From positions 1 to 28,380 of the forward strand of contig JASJQH010000116.1 in the NCBI GenBank assembly GCA_040143965.1: 28,380 nucleotides of DNA, read 5' to 3'. The DNA comes from Basidiobolus ranarum (lineage: Eukaryota; Basidiobolomycota; Basidiobolomycetes; Basidiobolales). Within the stretch, counting starts at the first letter, position 1. The number at the start of each line of letters is the position of its first letter. Of this stretch, positions 1-8,813 are shown in pieces. Position numbers and translations under genes: made by a program. A model generated the notes under the pieces. It did no database searches, was not told the DNA's origin, and was given only the letters and a program-made list of their open reading frames with translations.

Positions 1-189
1 ACAATTTTTGGACGCCAATCTTTTGGTCCAAGCCGTTTGTCAAGAGAGCCTTTAGTTTGTCTGAAAATCCAACTTACTGAAATGCACTAGTAACTTTGGA
101 CTTTAGATTTTCGATTTCATCCATCCATCCTTTTTTGGTCAGTCGACTAGTGATCAATTCATCCATTTACTCCACTAGTGATTTTTGTC
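1..189. other. Non-coding edge of window
   Basis: I see no gene here. The stretch is AT-rich, and the 9-mer ACTAGTGAT occurs twice in direct orientation (146-154 and 174-182). It may be the 3' part of the minus-strand SINE-like unit that begins near 534, but no clear end or target-site duplication is visible. Confidence 0.4.
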
Positions 190-534
190 TACAAAATGTA
201 CTTGTCGTCCCGGTATTTCGATTCCATACAGTAGCCAAAACTTGATTAAACTCCTTTCCTTTTTTCGCTTAACAATCCAAATGTTGAGGCTTTCCTCTGC
301 TCCTCCAATGGCCGCTCGAATCACGGTGCCTTTTGGTTTCGCGCTGATTAGGGTCCGTGAATTCGATTATGACTTTTTCCGGGGGACGCGCGCGGAACAT
401 GCTCGCCGAATTCTGCAAAATTACTGCATAACCCCCTATGGGTATACCTCTCAGGTGAAATCCTGACTGAGCCAAGAGTCGATCTGGCGACCTCACTCTA
501 GCTCCTTACTATCCTAACCACTTGGCTATAGATT
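190..534 (-). mobile_element. Candidate tRNA-derived SINE
   Basis: Read on the minus strand, this block opens with a tRNA-like head. An A-box-like TAGCCAAGTGG lies at 528-518, and 32 bases on is a degenerate B box, AGATCGACTCT, at 485-475. The B box is flanked by a T-arm-like stem (488-484 with 475-471). No convincing anticodon stem can be drawn, so it is not a working tRNA gene. The body that follows is clearly richer in G and C than its surroundings and includes runs such as CCGCGCGCGTCCCCCGG. Internal Pol III boxes plus an unrelated body is the usual SINE layout. The 3' end is not defined and I found no second copy in this window, so the call rests on the head alone. Confidence 0.35.
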
Positions 535-580
535 CTTGATATTGCTAACTCTTCACTCGGTGAAGTTGGCCAGCCATACA

Positions 581-856
581 CCATACCCTTCGACTTGTCC
601 ACATACCCTTCGACCATATTATAATACAAACCATTATAATAAATATATTGTATACCATACCCCTCGACTTGTCCACCATACCCTTCGACCGTATTATGAT
701 ACAAGTCAATATACTATACCATACCCTTTGACTTGTTCACATACCCTTCGACCATATTATAATACAAACCATTATAATAAATATATTGTATACCATACCC
801 TTCGACTTGTCCACCATACCCTTCGACCGTATTATGATACAAATCAATATACTAAA
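581..856. repeat. 138-bp tandem repeat, two copies
   Basis: Two near-identical 138-base units (581-718 and 719-856). Each is built from two related subunits of about 74 and 64 bases that start with CCATACCC and carry the phrases CTTCGACTTGTCCA and CCCTTCGACC. Because 138 is a multiple of three, one plus-strand frame stays open through both copies (536-949). Its translation is only the repeat (HTLRPYY-type units), so I do not call it a gene. Confidence 0.9.
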
Positions 857-956
857 TATACACTCTATACCATACTCCTTGGCACACATACTTTTCGCAT
901 GTCCCTAACCCATTACCATCACCTTCAAACCGCTGCAATACATACATAATATTAAG

Positions 957-1000
957 TGCACATTGAGGAATCGAACCTCAAGGTCAAACCATTGTGTGCA
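957..1000 (-). other. Truncated tRNA-like hairpin
   Basis: On the minus strand a perfect T-arm is present: a six-pair stem TTGAGG/CCTCAA around the seven-base loop TTCGATT, which gives an exact B box (GGTTCGATTCC). It is enclosed by a six-pair acceptor-like stem (TGCACA at 1000-995 with TGTGCA at 962-957). Only 13 bases lie between the 5' acceptor strand and the T-arm, so the D and anticodon arms are missing. It looks like the remnant of a tRNA gene or of a tRNA-derived repeat, not a working tRNA. Confidence 0.4.
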
Positions 1001-1374
1001 TATATCCATAACCCCGAATGGTCTCCCTCCCTTCGAATGTGAAAGTAGGTTGAAAGCCATTCACAAACAACTTAAATTACAAACACAGCGCAAGTATGCA
1101 GAAAGTGGCCTCCACCCAACTAGTCCCTCAGAAACTTAGGTTACAGGTAGATGCCACTCTACCCGACTGATTAGTGACATAATAAGCGCTATATAAGAGT
1201 AGAAATTTGCAGATATGGCAAACTTGTGGTTTTCAGTATGATTTATAGTGGTTAAAGGTTTAATTTAGAACCTGTACTACACCATATCTCCTTAGCCACT
1301 ATAACCATTACCTCAGGTACTCAAAACAGCGTATACCTGCAACACTGAATATATTTCATTAACTATTTAAAAAA
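1001..1374. other. Intergenic, nothing recognised
   Basis: AT-rich sequence with no credible open frame, RNA gene or repeat that I can see. Confidence 0.5.
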
Positions 1375-1397
1375 TTAGGGTTAGGGTTACCTTAGGG
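1375..1397 (+). repeat. Interstitial telomere-type repeat
   Basis: Two perfect TTAGGG units (1375-1386) and a third after a five-base interruption (1392-1397). Two-unit or partial copies recur at 5296-5307 (TAACCCTAACCC), 10001-10011 (TTAGGGTTAGG) and 26344-26353 (CTAACCCTAA). TTAGGG is the telomere repeat of most fungi. Such short runs inside chromosomes are common and do not by themselves indicate a chromosome end. Confidence 0.75.
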
Positions 1398-1418
1398 TTC
1401 TTTCATGATTTATGCAAA

Positions 1419-1475
1419 AGACTCATCCTACGTGTTTTCAAGCAGTCGCTTGTCATATGCGCACAGGAATGGCAT
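1419..1475 (+). repeat. Dispersed repeat, copy 1 (partial)
   Basis: The pattern ACTCATCCTACGT, then TTCAAG, then TGCGCACAGGAATGGCA matches the core of the better copies at 2287 and 3027 with similar spacing. The copy is short and diverged. Confidence 0.4.
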
Positions 1476-2286
1476 TTTGGAACGTAGATATTCATTTCAT
1501 AGTCAACAATACAGGCGGCAGTCAAATATATATACAAGTAATAATACGTTTACTAGTGCAATTGTGGGAATATAGGATATTAATGAGCTCAAAAGATTTT
1601 CCGACTATTTTTTTTTCACCAATTTTTTCCGAAATCGGTACTATAAAAGAGAAGGGTTTGCATCAATGAAAAATTACGACTGTACTTTACAGGATTATGT
1701 ATATAGTACATTCCCAGTCTTTGTTTCCCAACAAAGACGCTAATACCAGGCTGGTGGATGAGTAGTAGTGCGCTGTCTGTAAAGGGAAGTGTGGAATTAA
1801 TTCGTTTGGTTCTTCGGAGCCTCTGAGTATTTCCAGTTGATGATCTTGCCGGTTGATTATTCCAACAACCAGGCGAGGACGGTTTGCACATTCTGACAGC
1901 TTGTAGTTATCTTAATATCATAAAATTATCAAATCATTAGAGATATATACAATAATATCCTACTCAAATATGCTATATCTTAGTTTAATATGTGCCGCTT
2001 TAACTGCGAAAGATTATCCTCCAACTGGACTTGGCTTCTACAACTTCTCGTTGTCAAGGTGCAACTCTCCACCAAAAAGATCAGGCTGGGTTGATACTTT
2101 ACGTCAAAATTTCCTTGATTGTTGAAACTCACATCATTCAAATTTTCATGGTTTCTAGTATCGGAAACAGAAACTGGCTATTACTTGTTGTTCTGATTAG
2201 AGAAAAGATACTTAAGCAAGTAAAAATGATGTGACTAGTAACGCGGAAGACTAATTTAAAGTTAGTACCCAAATTGTCAGTACCGA
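1476..2286. other. Intergenic, nothing recognised
   Basis: Open frames on both strands are short and read as random AT-rich translations. No gene, RNA or strong repeat is visible. Confidence 0.45.
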
Positions 2287-2440
2287 CTGTCAAAATGACT
2301 CGTGCTACGTACGTTCAAGTATATTACTCGATGTGTGCACACAGGAATGGCACAACTTCACGTAAAGACTATCTTCATTGTCATCGTGAAATTCGTTAAT
2401 AGATATATATTTACGGTGAATTTGTTTGATGTTTAAGATT
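2287..2440 (+). repeat. Dispersed repeat, copy 2
   Basis: Aligns over about 150 bases with copy 3 (3027-3185). Shared phrases include CAAAATGACTCGT, TTCAAGTATATTACTC, CACAACTTCACGTA and GACTATCTTCATT. On the minus strand it also carries a match to the end of the coding-looking frame at 3117-3389 (HNLKHQ here, HNFKHQ there). The repeat therefore appears to be a duplicated 3' end of that gene or element. Confidence 0.7.
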
Positions 2441-3026
2441 ATGGGATTGCATTGTACAAGTATGCTTATGTGAGAGATCTGACAGTAGATCGGGCTTTGT
2501 AAATATAAATTATCTCGATAGAAAGTAAAGAAATATTTGATTATTGTTATTCATCGAAGCATTCATTGAATGCTCAATTACGTTATCTGATTGGTGTCCT
2601 CTGCCATCGCATTTGGATTAGACTAGTGTCATTTTAGCACGTTTGTTCTGCCTAATCATTATTTATGAAGGAATTAAACGAATTGTTCATACTTCGGAAC
2701 TTTAGATGGTTTATTGCTTCATGCTTGATATTAATGAATATGAGGTAGTTATATGGTGAGAGCAAATGTATTAGTAAGTCACAAATCATATTTCTAATCA
2801 CACCTACTACACCTTGAGCCTGAGGATTCGGGCTCTTCAGGTTCTTCTGGTGAAGAAGGCTGTTCTTAGCAAAGACGGTTATATCAAACTTATAACATTG
2901 AGTTATTGATTAATGTGATGTAGTCTATTAATTTATTAGCATATGGTCTGATCTTACACTAATCTACCGAGTACTTGGTTTTCATAAATATCAGTACAAG
3001 ACTGATGGTAGTACTGACGGTAGCAT
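2441..3026. other. Intergenic with one coding-like scrap
   Basis: Mostly AT-rich and featureless. Around 2817-2870 the plus strand reads like a short C-terminal exon (PEDSGSSGSSGEEGCS, then a stop) of higher GC content. I cannot connect it to an upstream exon. Confidence 0.3.
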
Positions 3027-3185
3027 CAACAAAATGACTCGTATTTCGCTTATTCAAGTATATTACTCAAAGAATGCACACAAGAATGCCACAACTTCAC
3101 GTAGAGACTATCTTCATTATTGGTAGTAAATGCATATCTGAATGTAAATGGAGGGTGAAACTGCTTGATGCTTGAAGTTATGATC
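3027..3185 (+). repeat. Dispersed repeat, copy 3
   Basis: Partner of the copy at 2287-2440, clearly diverged from it. Its right half overlaps the last codons of the minus-strand frame at 3117-3389. Confidence 0.7.
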
Positions 3186-3675
3186 AGGTAACGCTTGTTG
3201 AGGTAAAGATTGACCAAGAGTATTTGCTAACTGTGCGGGCAGATCTAAGTGTATAGCGTTCGATGAACCTGTACCAGCTATCCCCTGTACATCGTTACTT
3301 GCGTTATTGAACCCTGAATCTGAAGCTTGAGATAGTAGAGGAGCTTCAGAGTTAGAATCATCTGCTGGTGGTGTTGGAGCAATTTCCATGCCTTCCTCAG
3401 CATCCTATGGCATTTCATACACTCATTTCATACACTCCGGGTGTATTACTATCACCACTTTACCCAGAATCAAAAACTTTTCCTTGGGCAGATTTTGCCT
3501 TCCACTTCAAAGCTAGGTCCCGACTGATAATTGAGGTCAGAATTGTCCTGGCCATTGATATTTGTACTGCTAAAAACACCAAGGTATGGGCATGACGCTC
3601 AACGCTTTTGCCATTCCTGGCCTTGTGTTTGAGTTTTGTGGCTTGTAATCGGCTCTTAAACTGAGTGGTAAGCAC
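3117..3675 (-). pseudogene. Unidentified gene remnant or partial gene
   Basis: Two coding-looking segments lie on the minus strand. One (3675-3460) encodes a lysine-rich stretch. The other (3389-3117, possibly from 3404 after a CCATAG acceptor) encodes an acidic, Ser/Asn/Gln-rich stretch beginning MEIAPTPPADD and ending near HNFKHQAVSPS. A 58-base GTAAAG...ATAG intron could sit between them, but the frames on its two sides do not match, so I cannot build a clean gene. The 3' end is duplicated in the repeat at 2287-2440. It is either a decayed gene or a real one whose splicing I have not resolved. Family not recognised. Confidence 0.3.
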
Positions 3676-4089
3676 TGTGGCTGAGATTTTAGTGCATACC
3701 CCATAATACTCCCACGATTCCTATATCATAAGTACTTGGTCTTTGAGTTCGCTCTGAGCCAACCATATATATTTTGTAAATATTTCAAGGCAAACTGAAA
3801 GCACATAGATATTCATGGACTATATGCTGCTGAAACTTCATTTCAACTTTGTCAATATACATTTATTCTTAAAGTGCAGCTATGAGAACATATATCAAAT
3901 GAAACAAAATTAAAGTATGAGCAAAGATTCAAAAATCTCATAGGTTACAAACTAATCAAAAGGGTATACAAGTTGTAAGGTACATGATAACAATCTTGAT
4001 TATGATTCCTCTTCATTAATGGAGTCAAAGTTCAGAGGTCTGGCCTTTGGAAAATTTGGGCAAGCCCAATTCTTCCCATATACTAGTAA
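3676..4089. other. Intergenic, nothing recognised
   Basis: AT-rich, with stops in all frames at short intervals; no motif or repeat recognised. Confidence 0.45.
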
Positions 4090-5147
4090 CTTGTGTATAT
4101 TGTGATGGAGGGGTGTACATGGGGGATTACATCTGGATGAAGAGGCCCAATGCTACAGTAAGCTAGTTAAGGCGGCACTTAGTAAACTAGCTATGCATAG
4201 CAGTCTGGACAGTATTAAGCATACGATAGCTAGTCAGGGTAAACTATTTGATACTGTTTGCCTGCCAGTATTGCAAGAATGTGTGGTTTACTAAATCTGA
4301 ACATGTATGTACTTCGGCGACAGTTACACGAAAGAACCGACATCAATGGTACCATAGGGTCACGACTGGGTGATACAGAATTCAATCAGTGCTCGTATTT
4401 ATGAGGGAATGAGAATTTCATACGTCGAGTGTGGCATCGCCCAGAGTTGCTGTGCTGATTGTGTACCGTTCGCAAGACTCGCTGGCTGTGTAGAGATACT
4501 ATTCAGTGATGCAGTGGACCTGATCAACGATGTATTGAGTGATGAAACAATGAATATATGCCATACATCTGCGTGTAAAGGTGAAGAGTGGTTGACAGTA
4601 TATACGCGTGGCTGTGATGTGCAATCCAATTCTTTTAAATGGATGGTGTCGTGCTGACCACGTGCGCTCAGGAATGGCAGGGTCGGTGGGCTGGTATTAC
4701 GTATGTGGCAGATATAATATAGGCGGAAACATCAAGCGTGTATTTGCAGCAACAGATGTTCCAACTGTTTCTGTAGACAATTTAATTTTAGTGTGCAAGG
4801 TGCTGAACCTGACGGAGGAAATTCCTGATACGCTGGTGACAATGTAGTTGATGAAGAGTGGCTACCCACCAGTGTTGAGTCAATGGAGGTGTGGTGCCCA
4901 GTCAGCTTCAAGTGATTCACTTCACAATAAGCGCACGCAATTTACGCACCTCCCAAAGCATGCTAGTGTATGTGGCTTGAACGAATTATGTGATGATATT
5001 AGCAACGCGGCCCTGAATGAGGAAGAATTATGCCTCCACAAGTCATTGATTAATATTCCTATACATCAAGAAGAAACAACTTGCGAGTGTGTATCTGGTT
5101 CGCATGATGTAGAATGCAAGACACATACAATACGCATTATTAAATAA
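4090..5147 (+). pseudogene. Broken cysteine-rich coding remnant
   Basis: About 1 kb of plus-strand sequence reads as protein in pieces. The successive segments have balanced composition and many cysteines (for example CGIAQSCCADC in the middle and TTCECVSGSHDVEC near the end). Several breaks interrupt the reading, and no consistent set of short introns removes them, so it is more likely a decayed gene than an intact one. I do not recognise the family and cannot say whether it came from the host or from a mobile element. The base composition is more even than in the surrounding AT-rich DNA. Confidence 0.3.
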
Positions 5148-5204
5148 GGATATAGTGGCTTCAAACGAATGGGATCTCTGACGATGATGTAGTGATATAA
5201 GCAT

Positions 5205-5279
5205 GTGATATTTGCCAGTATATTCCTTAAGTGATATTTGCCAGTATATTCCTTAAGTGATATTTACCAGTATATTCCA
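5205..5279 (+). repeat. 26-bp tandem repeat, three copies
   Basis: The unit GTGATATTTGCCAGTATATT plus CCTTAA occurs at 5205-5230 and 5231-5256, with a third, slightly changed and incomplete copy at 5257-5279. Confidence 0.9.
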
Positions 5280-5894
5280 TCTCATTTGGTATGCATAACC
5301 CTAACCCAGCCAATCTGTAGTGTTATTATGTATGTTATACTTTTCAATAGATTTATTATCATCCATCTTATACTGATCAACAAATATTTGGAAATTTATT
5401 CATGGTTGATTCACCATTCGGAAATTACCGTGACAATAGTCTATAGTCTATATCAGTCACAAGAATCATAACACATAATCTCTTATTGACAAGCCTTTAT
5501 CTCAGGTGTGACTATTTAGTTTTCTCTTGGATACGGTGGCTATCATGCTGGAGAACGATTCAAGATAATCCTTTAATATAAGATTCAGCTTTGTAAATGC
5601 ACAAAGCTGATCTAGTCGCCCACGGTTTTCAAGATATCCTTTGGAAGTAATGTCTAGTTTCCAAGACACCTTTCCTACTCTATATTATTCCAGTCCCATT
5701 ATCCATATGGAATGATCGGAACATTCAATGATCAAGTTGTTTTCGCTATATGTTGTAATATTAGCTTTGAAATATTCTGTGAACCAGGATTAGCATTGCG
5801 GATATACAAATAAGCTATTCATATAAATCGACAATTATTGATAAATATAAATTCAATTGAAATTCTGTTTATTAAAGAATTAGGCTAATGATGA
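5280..5894. other. Intergenic; 3' flank of HMGR-like gene
   Basis: No gene seen. A two-unit telomere-type motif lies at 5296-5307. On the minus strand an AATAAA signal at 5873-5868 lies about 22 bases after the stop of the HMG-CoA reductase-like gene, a normal spacing for polyadenylation. Confidence 0.5.
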
Positions 5895-7055
5895 TTATAA
5901 TCTGGCTAACGTCTTATGAGCTTTAGCAAATGTGTTATTCGATACAGCAGCAATTGTTGATAACTCAAGAGCCAAGCAAAAAGAGGCTACAGTCTCTGCA
6001 AAAGCCATTTTACGATCCACTCCTAAACAATCGAGCATTTTTAAGTGTTTCGACTGATCACTATACTGTGTTCCTCCACCCACTGTACCGACAAGTAGTG
6101 ACGGAAAGTAGAGCGACATGTGCAGATTATCGTCATCATCGATATCCATGGATAACTGACTCCATGAGCTCTCAGCAATTGAGCCTGCATCTTGGCCGCA
6201 CGAAAGATACATCGCCGCTAAGATGTTAGTGGAGTTGATGTTCATTCCTAGAGTACTCGTTCTGATTGAGGATTGCATAGCCTCGATATAGAGTCTGTAA
6301 ATATCTCTAGGATGGACATTGAGATACTTGAGACATGCGTCTTTGTTTACAATTCCCCAGCTTCTAACTTTAACTCCACGAGTAGTAAAGGATCTCATAA
6401 GAGATAGCTTTTTTTCAGCCGTAGTATTTCCTTCTACATAGCTCTTCTCGAATACAAACCTGCTGTTTAATGTTTTGTTGGTCAATAATTCATCACAAAC
6501 TTTCTGTGTCGCGATTGTAACAATATTTTGTCCAGCGGCATCACTGGTAGTATATGTAAACTCCAAGTGTACAGATCTAGCGAAAATATACGGCTGGATT
6601 TTAATGAGTTTCCCGTGGTTAGTAGTGCTTTCGGCTATCTTCTTTAATTCAGTAAAGTGTTCTTCGATCCAGTCAGCAAATTCTAACGTTAATTTGGTCG
6701 AAGACAGCACGAAAACAGGACTCCGAGATATCTGTTCCTCGTAAGCTCTAGCTGATATTCCACCACAAACCTCGAACACTTTCACCCCGCGAGAGCAGGA
6801 AGCAACTAGAGTAGCTTCGGTAGTGGCCAATGGAGCTTTAACTCTTTTTTTCTGGTGAACACCATGTATGGTCAGTGGCGGTGTCGCTCCAACCGGTACT
6901 TTAGTATATCCTATGAAGTTTTCAATGCGGACTTGCTGGTCAGCACTATTCGTATTGGAAGTAGATTCGTACATATTATGTTGGCCTTTTGAGTTTGAAA
7001 ATGTCCTTATATAGGTAAGTCCCAAACGGCCAAGTTTATTGCAATACTCACCCAT
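5895..7055 (-). CDS. Soluble HMG-CoA reductase-like protein
   Basis: HMG-CoA reductase makes mevalonate from HMG-CoA with NADPH. The 386-residue frame covers a catalytic domain only, with no membrane segments; the usual fungal enzyme is a long ER-membrane protein. Visible landmarks: IENFIGYTKVPVG (44-56), LATTEATLVAS with catalytic Glu80, EKK with catalytic Lys215, the NADPH-binding DAAGQN (172-177), CGQDAGS with Asp289, GTVGGGT (323-329), and KAH with His380 close to the C-terminus. All four catalytic residues are kept. About ten residues are missing around 265-277, where class I enzymes have a Gly/Ala-rich segment ending in NAHAAN; here it reads NINSTN. ATG 7055 is the longest start. A 66-base GTGAGT...AAAAG intron (7051-6986) could remove 22 residues without changing frame, and Met28 (6974) is another option. 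Motifs such as TTNHGKL, GQNIVTIAT and the AHKTLAR end recall soluble bacterial enzymes, so gene transfer is plausible. Confidence 0.85.
   Translation of the reverse strand: MGEYCNKLGRLGLTYIRTFSNSKGQHNMYESTSNTNSADQQVRIENFIGYTKVPVGATPPLTIHGVHQKKRVKAPLATTEATLVASCSRGVKVFEVCGGISARAYEEQISRSPVFVLSSTKLTLEFADWIEEHFTELKKIAESTTNHGKLIKIQPYIFARSVHLEFTYTTSDAAGQNIVTIATQKVCDELLTNKTLNSRFVFEKSYVEGNTTAEKKLSLMRSFTTRGVKVRSWGIVNKDACLKYLNVHPRDIYRLYIEAMQSSIRTSTLGMNINSTNILAAMYLSCGQDAGSIAESSWSQLSMDIDDDDNLHMSLYFPSLLVGTVGGGTQYSDQSKHLKMLDCLGVDRKMAFAETVASFCLALELSTIAAVSNNTFAKAHKTLARL
7005..7015 (-). promoter_or_regulatory. TATA-like element near HMGR-like start
   Basis: CCTATATAAGG on the minus strand, about 30 bases before Met28 (6974). 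If it is a real TATA box, transcription would begin near or after that Met, which would favour the shorter protein. It also lies inside the possible 66-base intron, so the two readings compete. Confidence 0.25.
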
Positions 7056-7080
7056 ACAAAATCAACATTAAAGCACACCT

Positions 7081-7790
7081 GTAACCTCCATGGTCATCAT
7101 TGGTACTGTTCATAATTGATATTGCACATAATAGTTATAATTGATATTCTGGAACCTCCGCGGTCATAATTGTTATTCATGTTCCAACCGATCGGTTTAC
7201 TATTATCCAACCATGTCTAATGGATACCATCATACTTACTACCCTTGACTGGTTTTCACGCGCTACGTCACTGACTATATCATCAACATTATTTTAGCCT
7301 GCAACCCCTAGTTTCTTTTGGAAAGTCCACTAAACTTGGGCAATGAAGTCTAAATACCTAAATAGAGGATCTGTATGTATAGGTCAGGATGTCAGAAAAG
7401 CTAACAATACTATATCATGACGATCGTAGATAGGGAGTAGTCTTATTTCATATTGACATTAAATAGGCTTTCGACTTTGTCTTCGGTTGTGACTTCACCG
7501 TCATAGATCGGTGTGTTGTATGGTCTCATATGATCGTCTTCCTATTTTATCGAAGTGAATTAACACTAGAATCAACTTACCTAAAATAAAGCAAGATCAG
7601 TATCACCAATGAAATTTAATACTCTATTGAATCAGGCTTGACTAAAACACTTAGTCTTAGGTTGAATGGTTCGAATGATGCACACTTAGTCTTGGGTTGA
7701 ATGGTTCGAATGATGCAAAGTGTATGTATTTCGACTGATGGAGTAAGCAATTTCATACAACCTCATGCAACAAAAAAATGAGGTCTGATT
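7081..7790 (+). repeat. Diverged duplication, copy A
   Basis: Matches copy B (7800-8620) in the same order over several hundred bases. Shared phrases include ATTGATATTCTGGAAC, GATATTGCACATAAT, GGCAATGAAGTC against GAGCAATGAAGTC, ATATCATGA, GTTGTATGGTC, GAATCAACTTACCTA and GTATGTATTTCGACTGATGG. Insertions and short tandem duplications separate the two copies. No coding frame is conserved between them. Confidence 0.75.
7647..7716 (+). repeat. 35-bp tandem duplication
   Basis: Two copies (7647-7681, 7682-7716) differing by one base, ending GGTTCGAATGATGC. Confidence 0.95.
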
Positions 7791-7799
7791 CTTTACCTT

Positions 7800-8620
7800 C
7801 ATGGTTATAATTGATATTCTGGAACATCCATGGTCATGATTGGTATTCTAGAACCTCCATTGGGCTTAATTGGTACTGTTTATAATGGATATTGCACATA
7901 ATTGTTATTCACGCGTTGTCGCTGATTATATAATCGACATCATCTTAGGCTGCACTCCCTAGTTATGTTTGGAAAGTGCGGCAAACCTGAGCAATGAAGT
8001 CCAAGTAGCTGAATTCGTGACCTAACTACATGATTTGTATGCATAGGTCAGTTAAAGCAACGATACCATATCATGATATTGATAGGTTTTCGATTGTGTC
8101 TTTGATCGTGGCTTCACTATCGTAGTGGTATGTTGTATGGTCACTATCATAGTGGTTTATTGTACGGTCTCACATGATCATCTTAGTATTGTATCAAAGT
8201 GAATTCAAGGTGAAAAGTGAGTTAAAATCCGAATCAACTTACCTACGATAAATCAAGATCAGAATCCAACTTACGTACCATAAATCAAGATCAATATCGC
8301 AGATGAAATATAATATAATAATAATAATAATAATTCTATCGAATCAGACTTAACTAATACACTTAGAATCATTAGGCATTGGTAATTTGTGCATTAGGTA
8401 TTAGCGATATATAATCGAAAGTGGCATAATTGACAACATCACGAATGGATACCAGCCATATATGTATGTATACATTATGGATGAAAATTCTCACACGACC
8501 TATCAATCAGCCACTTTTATCCCGCCTCTGGTACTAGAATGGGTCGGAAGATGCATGGCGTATGTATTTCGACTGATGGAGTAATCTTCTTAATACAACT
8601 TAGTGCAACTGTAAAGACAT
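7800..8620 (+). repeat. Diverged duplication, copy B
   Basis: Partner of copy A. It has gained its own internal repeats: a 27-base unit twice (8115-8141, 8142-8168), a roughly 31-base unit ending AAATCAAGATCA twice (about 8230-8293), and an AAT microsatellite near 8314-8332. It ends about 190 bases before the small secreted-protein gene. Confidence 0.75.
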
Positions 8621-8751
8621 TCATGTAGCTCTTCTACTCTAACTATGGTAATGATCAGTGGCAATGGGATACAGAATTAATAGGTACTACGCTTTCAACA
8701 GTCATATACAAGGATTTGAAGTTCTTAGTTCCTAGTTTGCAGGCTAATGAC

Positions 8752-8764
8752 TTTATATATAAGG
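8752..8764 (+). promoter_or_regulatory. TATA box of secreted-protein gene
   Basis: TTTATATATAAGG lies about 50 bases before the ATG at 8814, a good position for a core promoter with a short leader. Confidence 0.6.
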
Positions 8765-8813
8765 TGGACACCTGTACACTATAAAGATAACTTTAACCTT
8801 CTTGAAACCTCCG

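Noticed and set aside
471-534. Functional tRNA gene
   Set aside because: Box A and B are recognisable, but no anticodon stem pairs and the B box is degenerate; a SINE head or pseudo-tRNA fits better.
536-949. Plus-strand open frame of 137 codons
   Set aside because: It is the translation of a 138-bp tandem repeat; open because the period is divisible by three, with no protein-like features outside the repeat.
957-1000. Functional tRNA gene
   Set aside because: Only acceptor and T-arm are present; there is no D-arm, anticodon arm or room for them.
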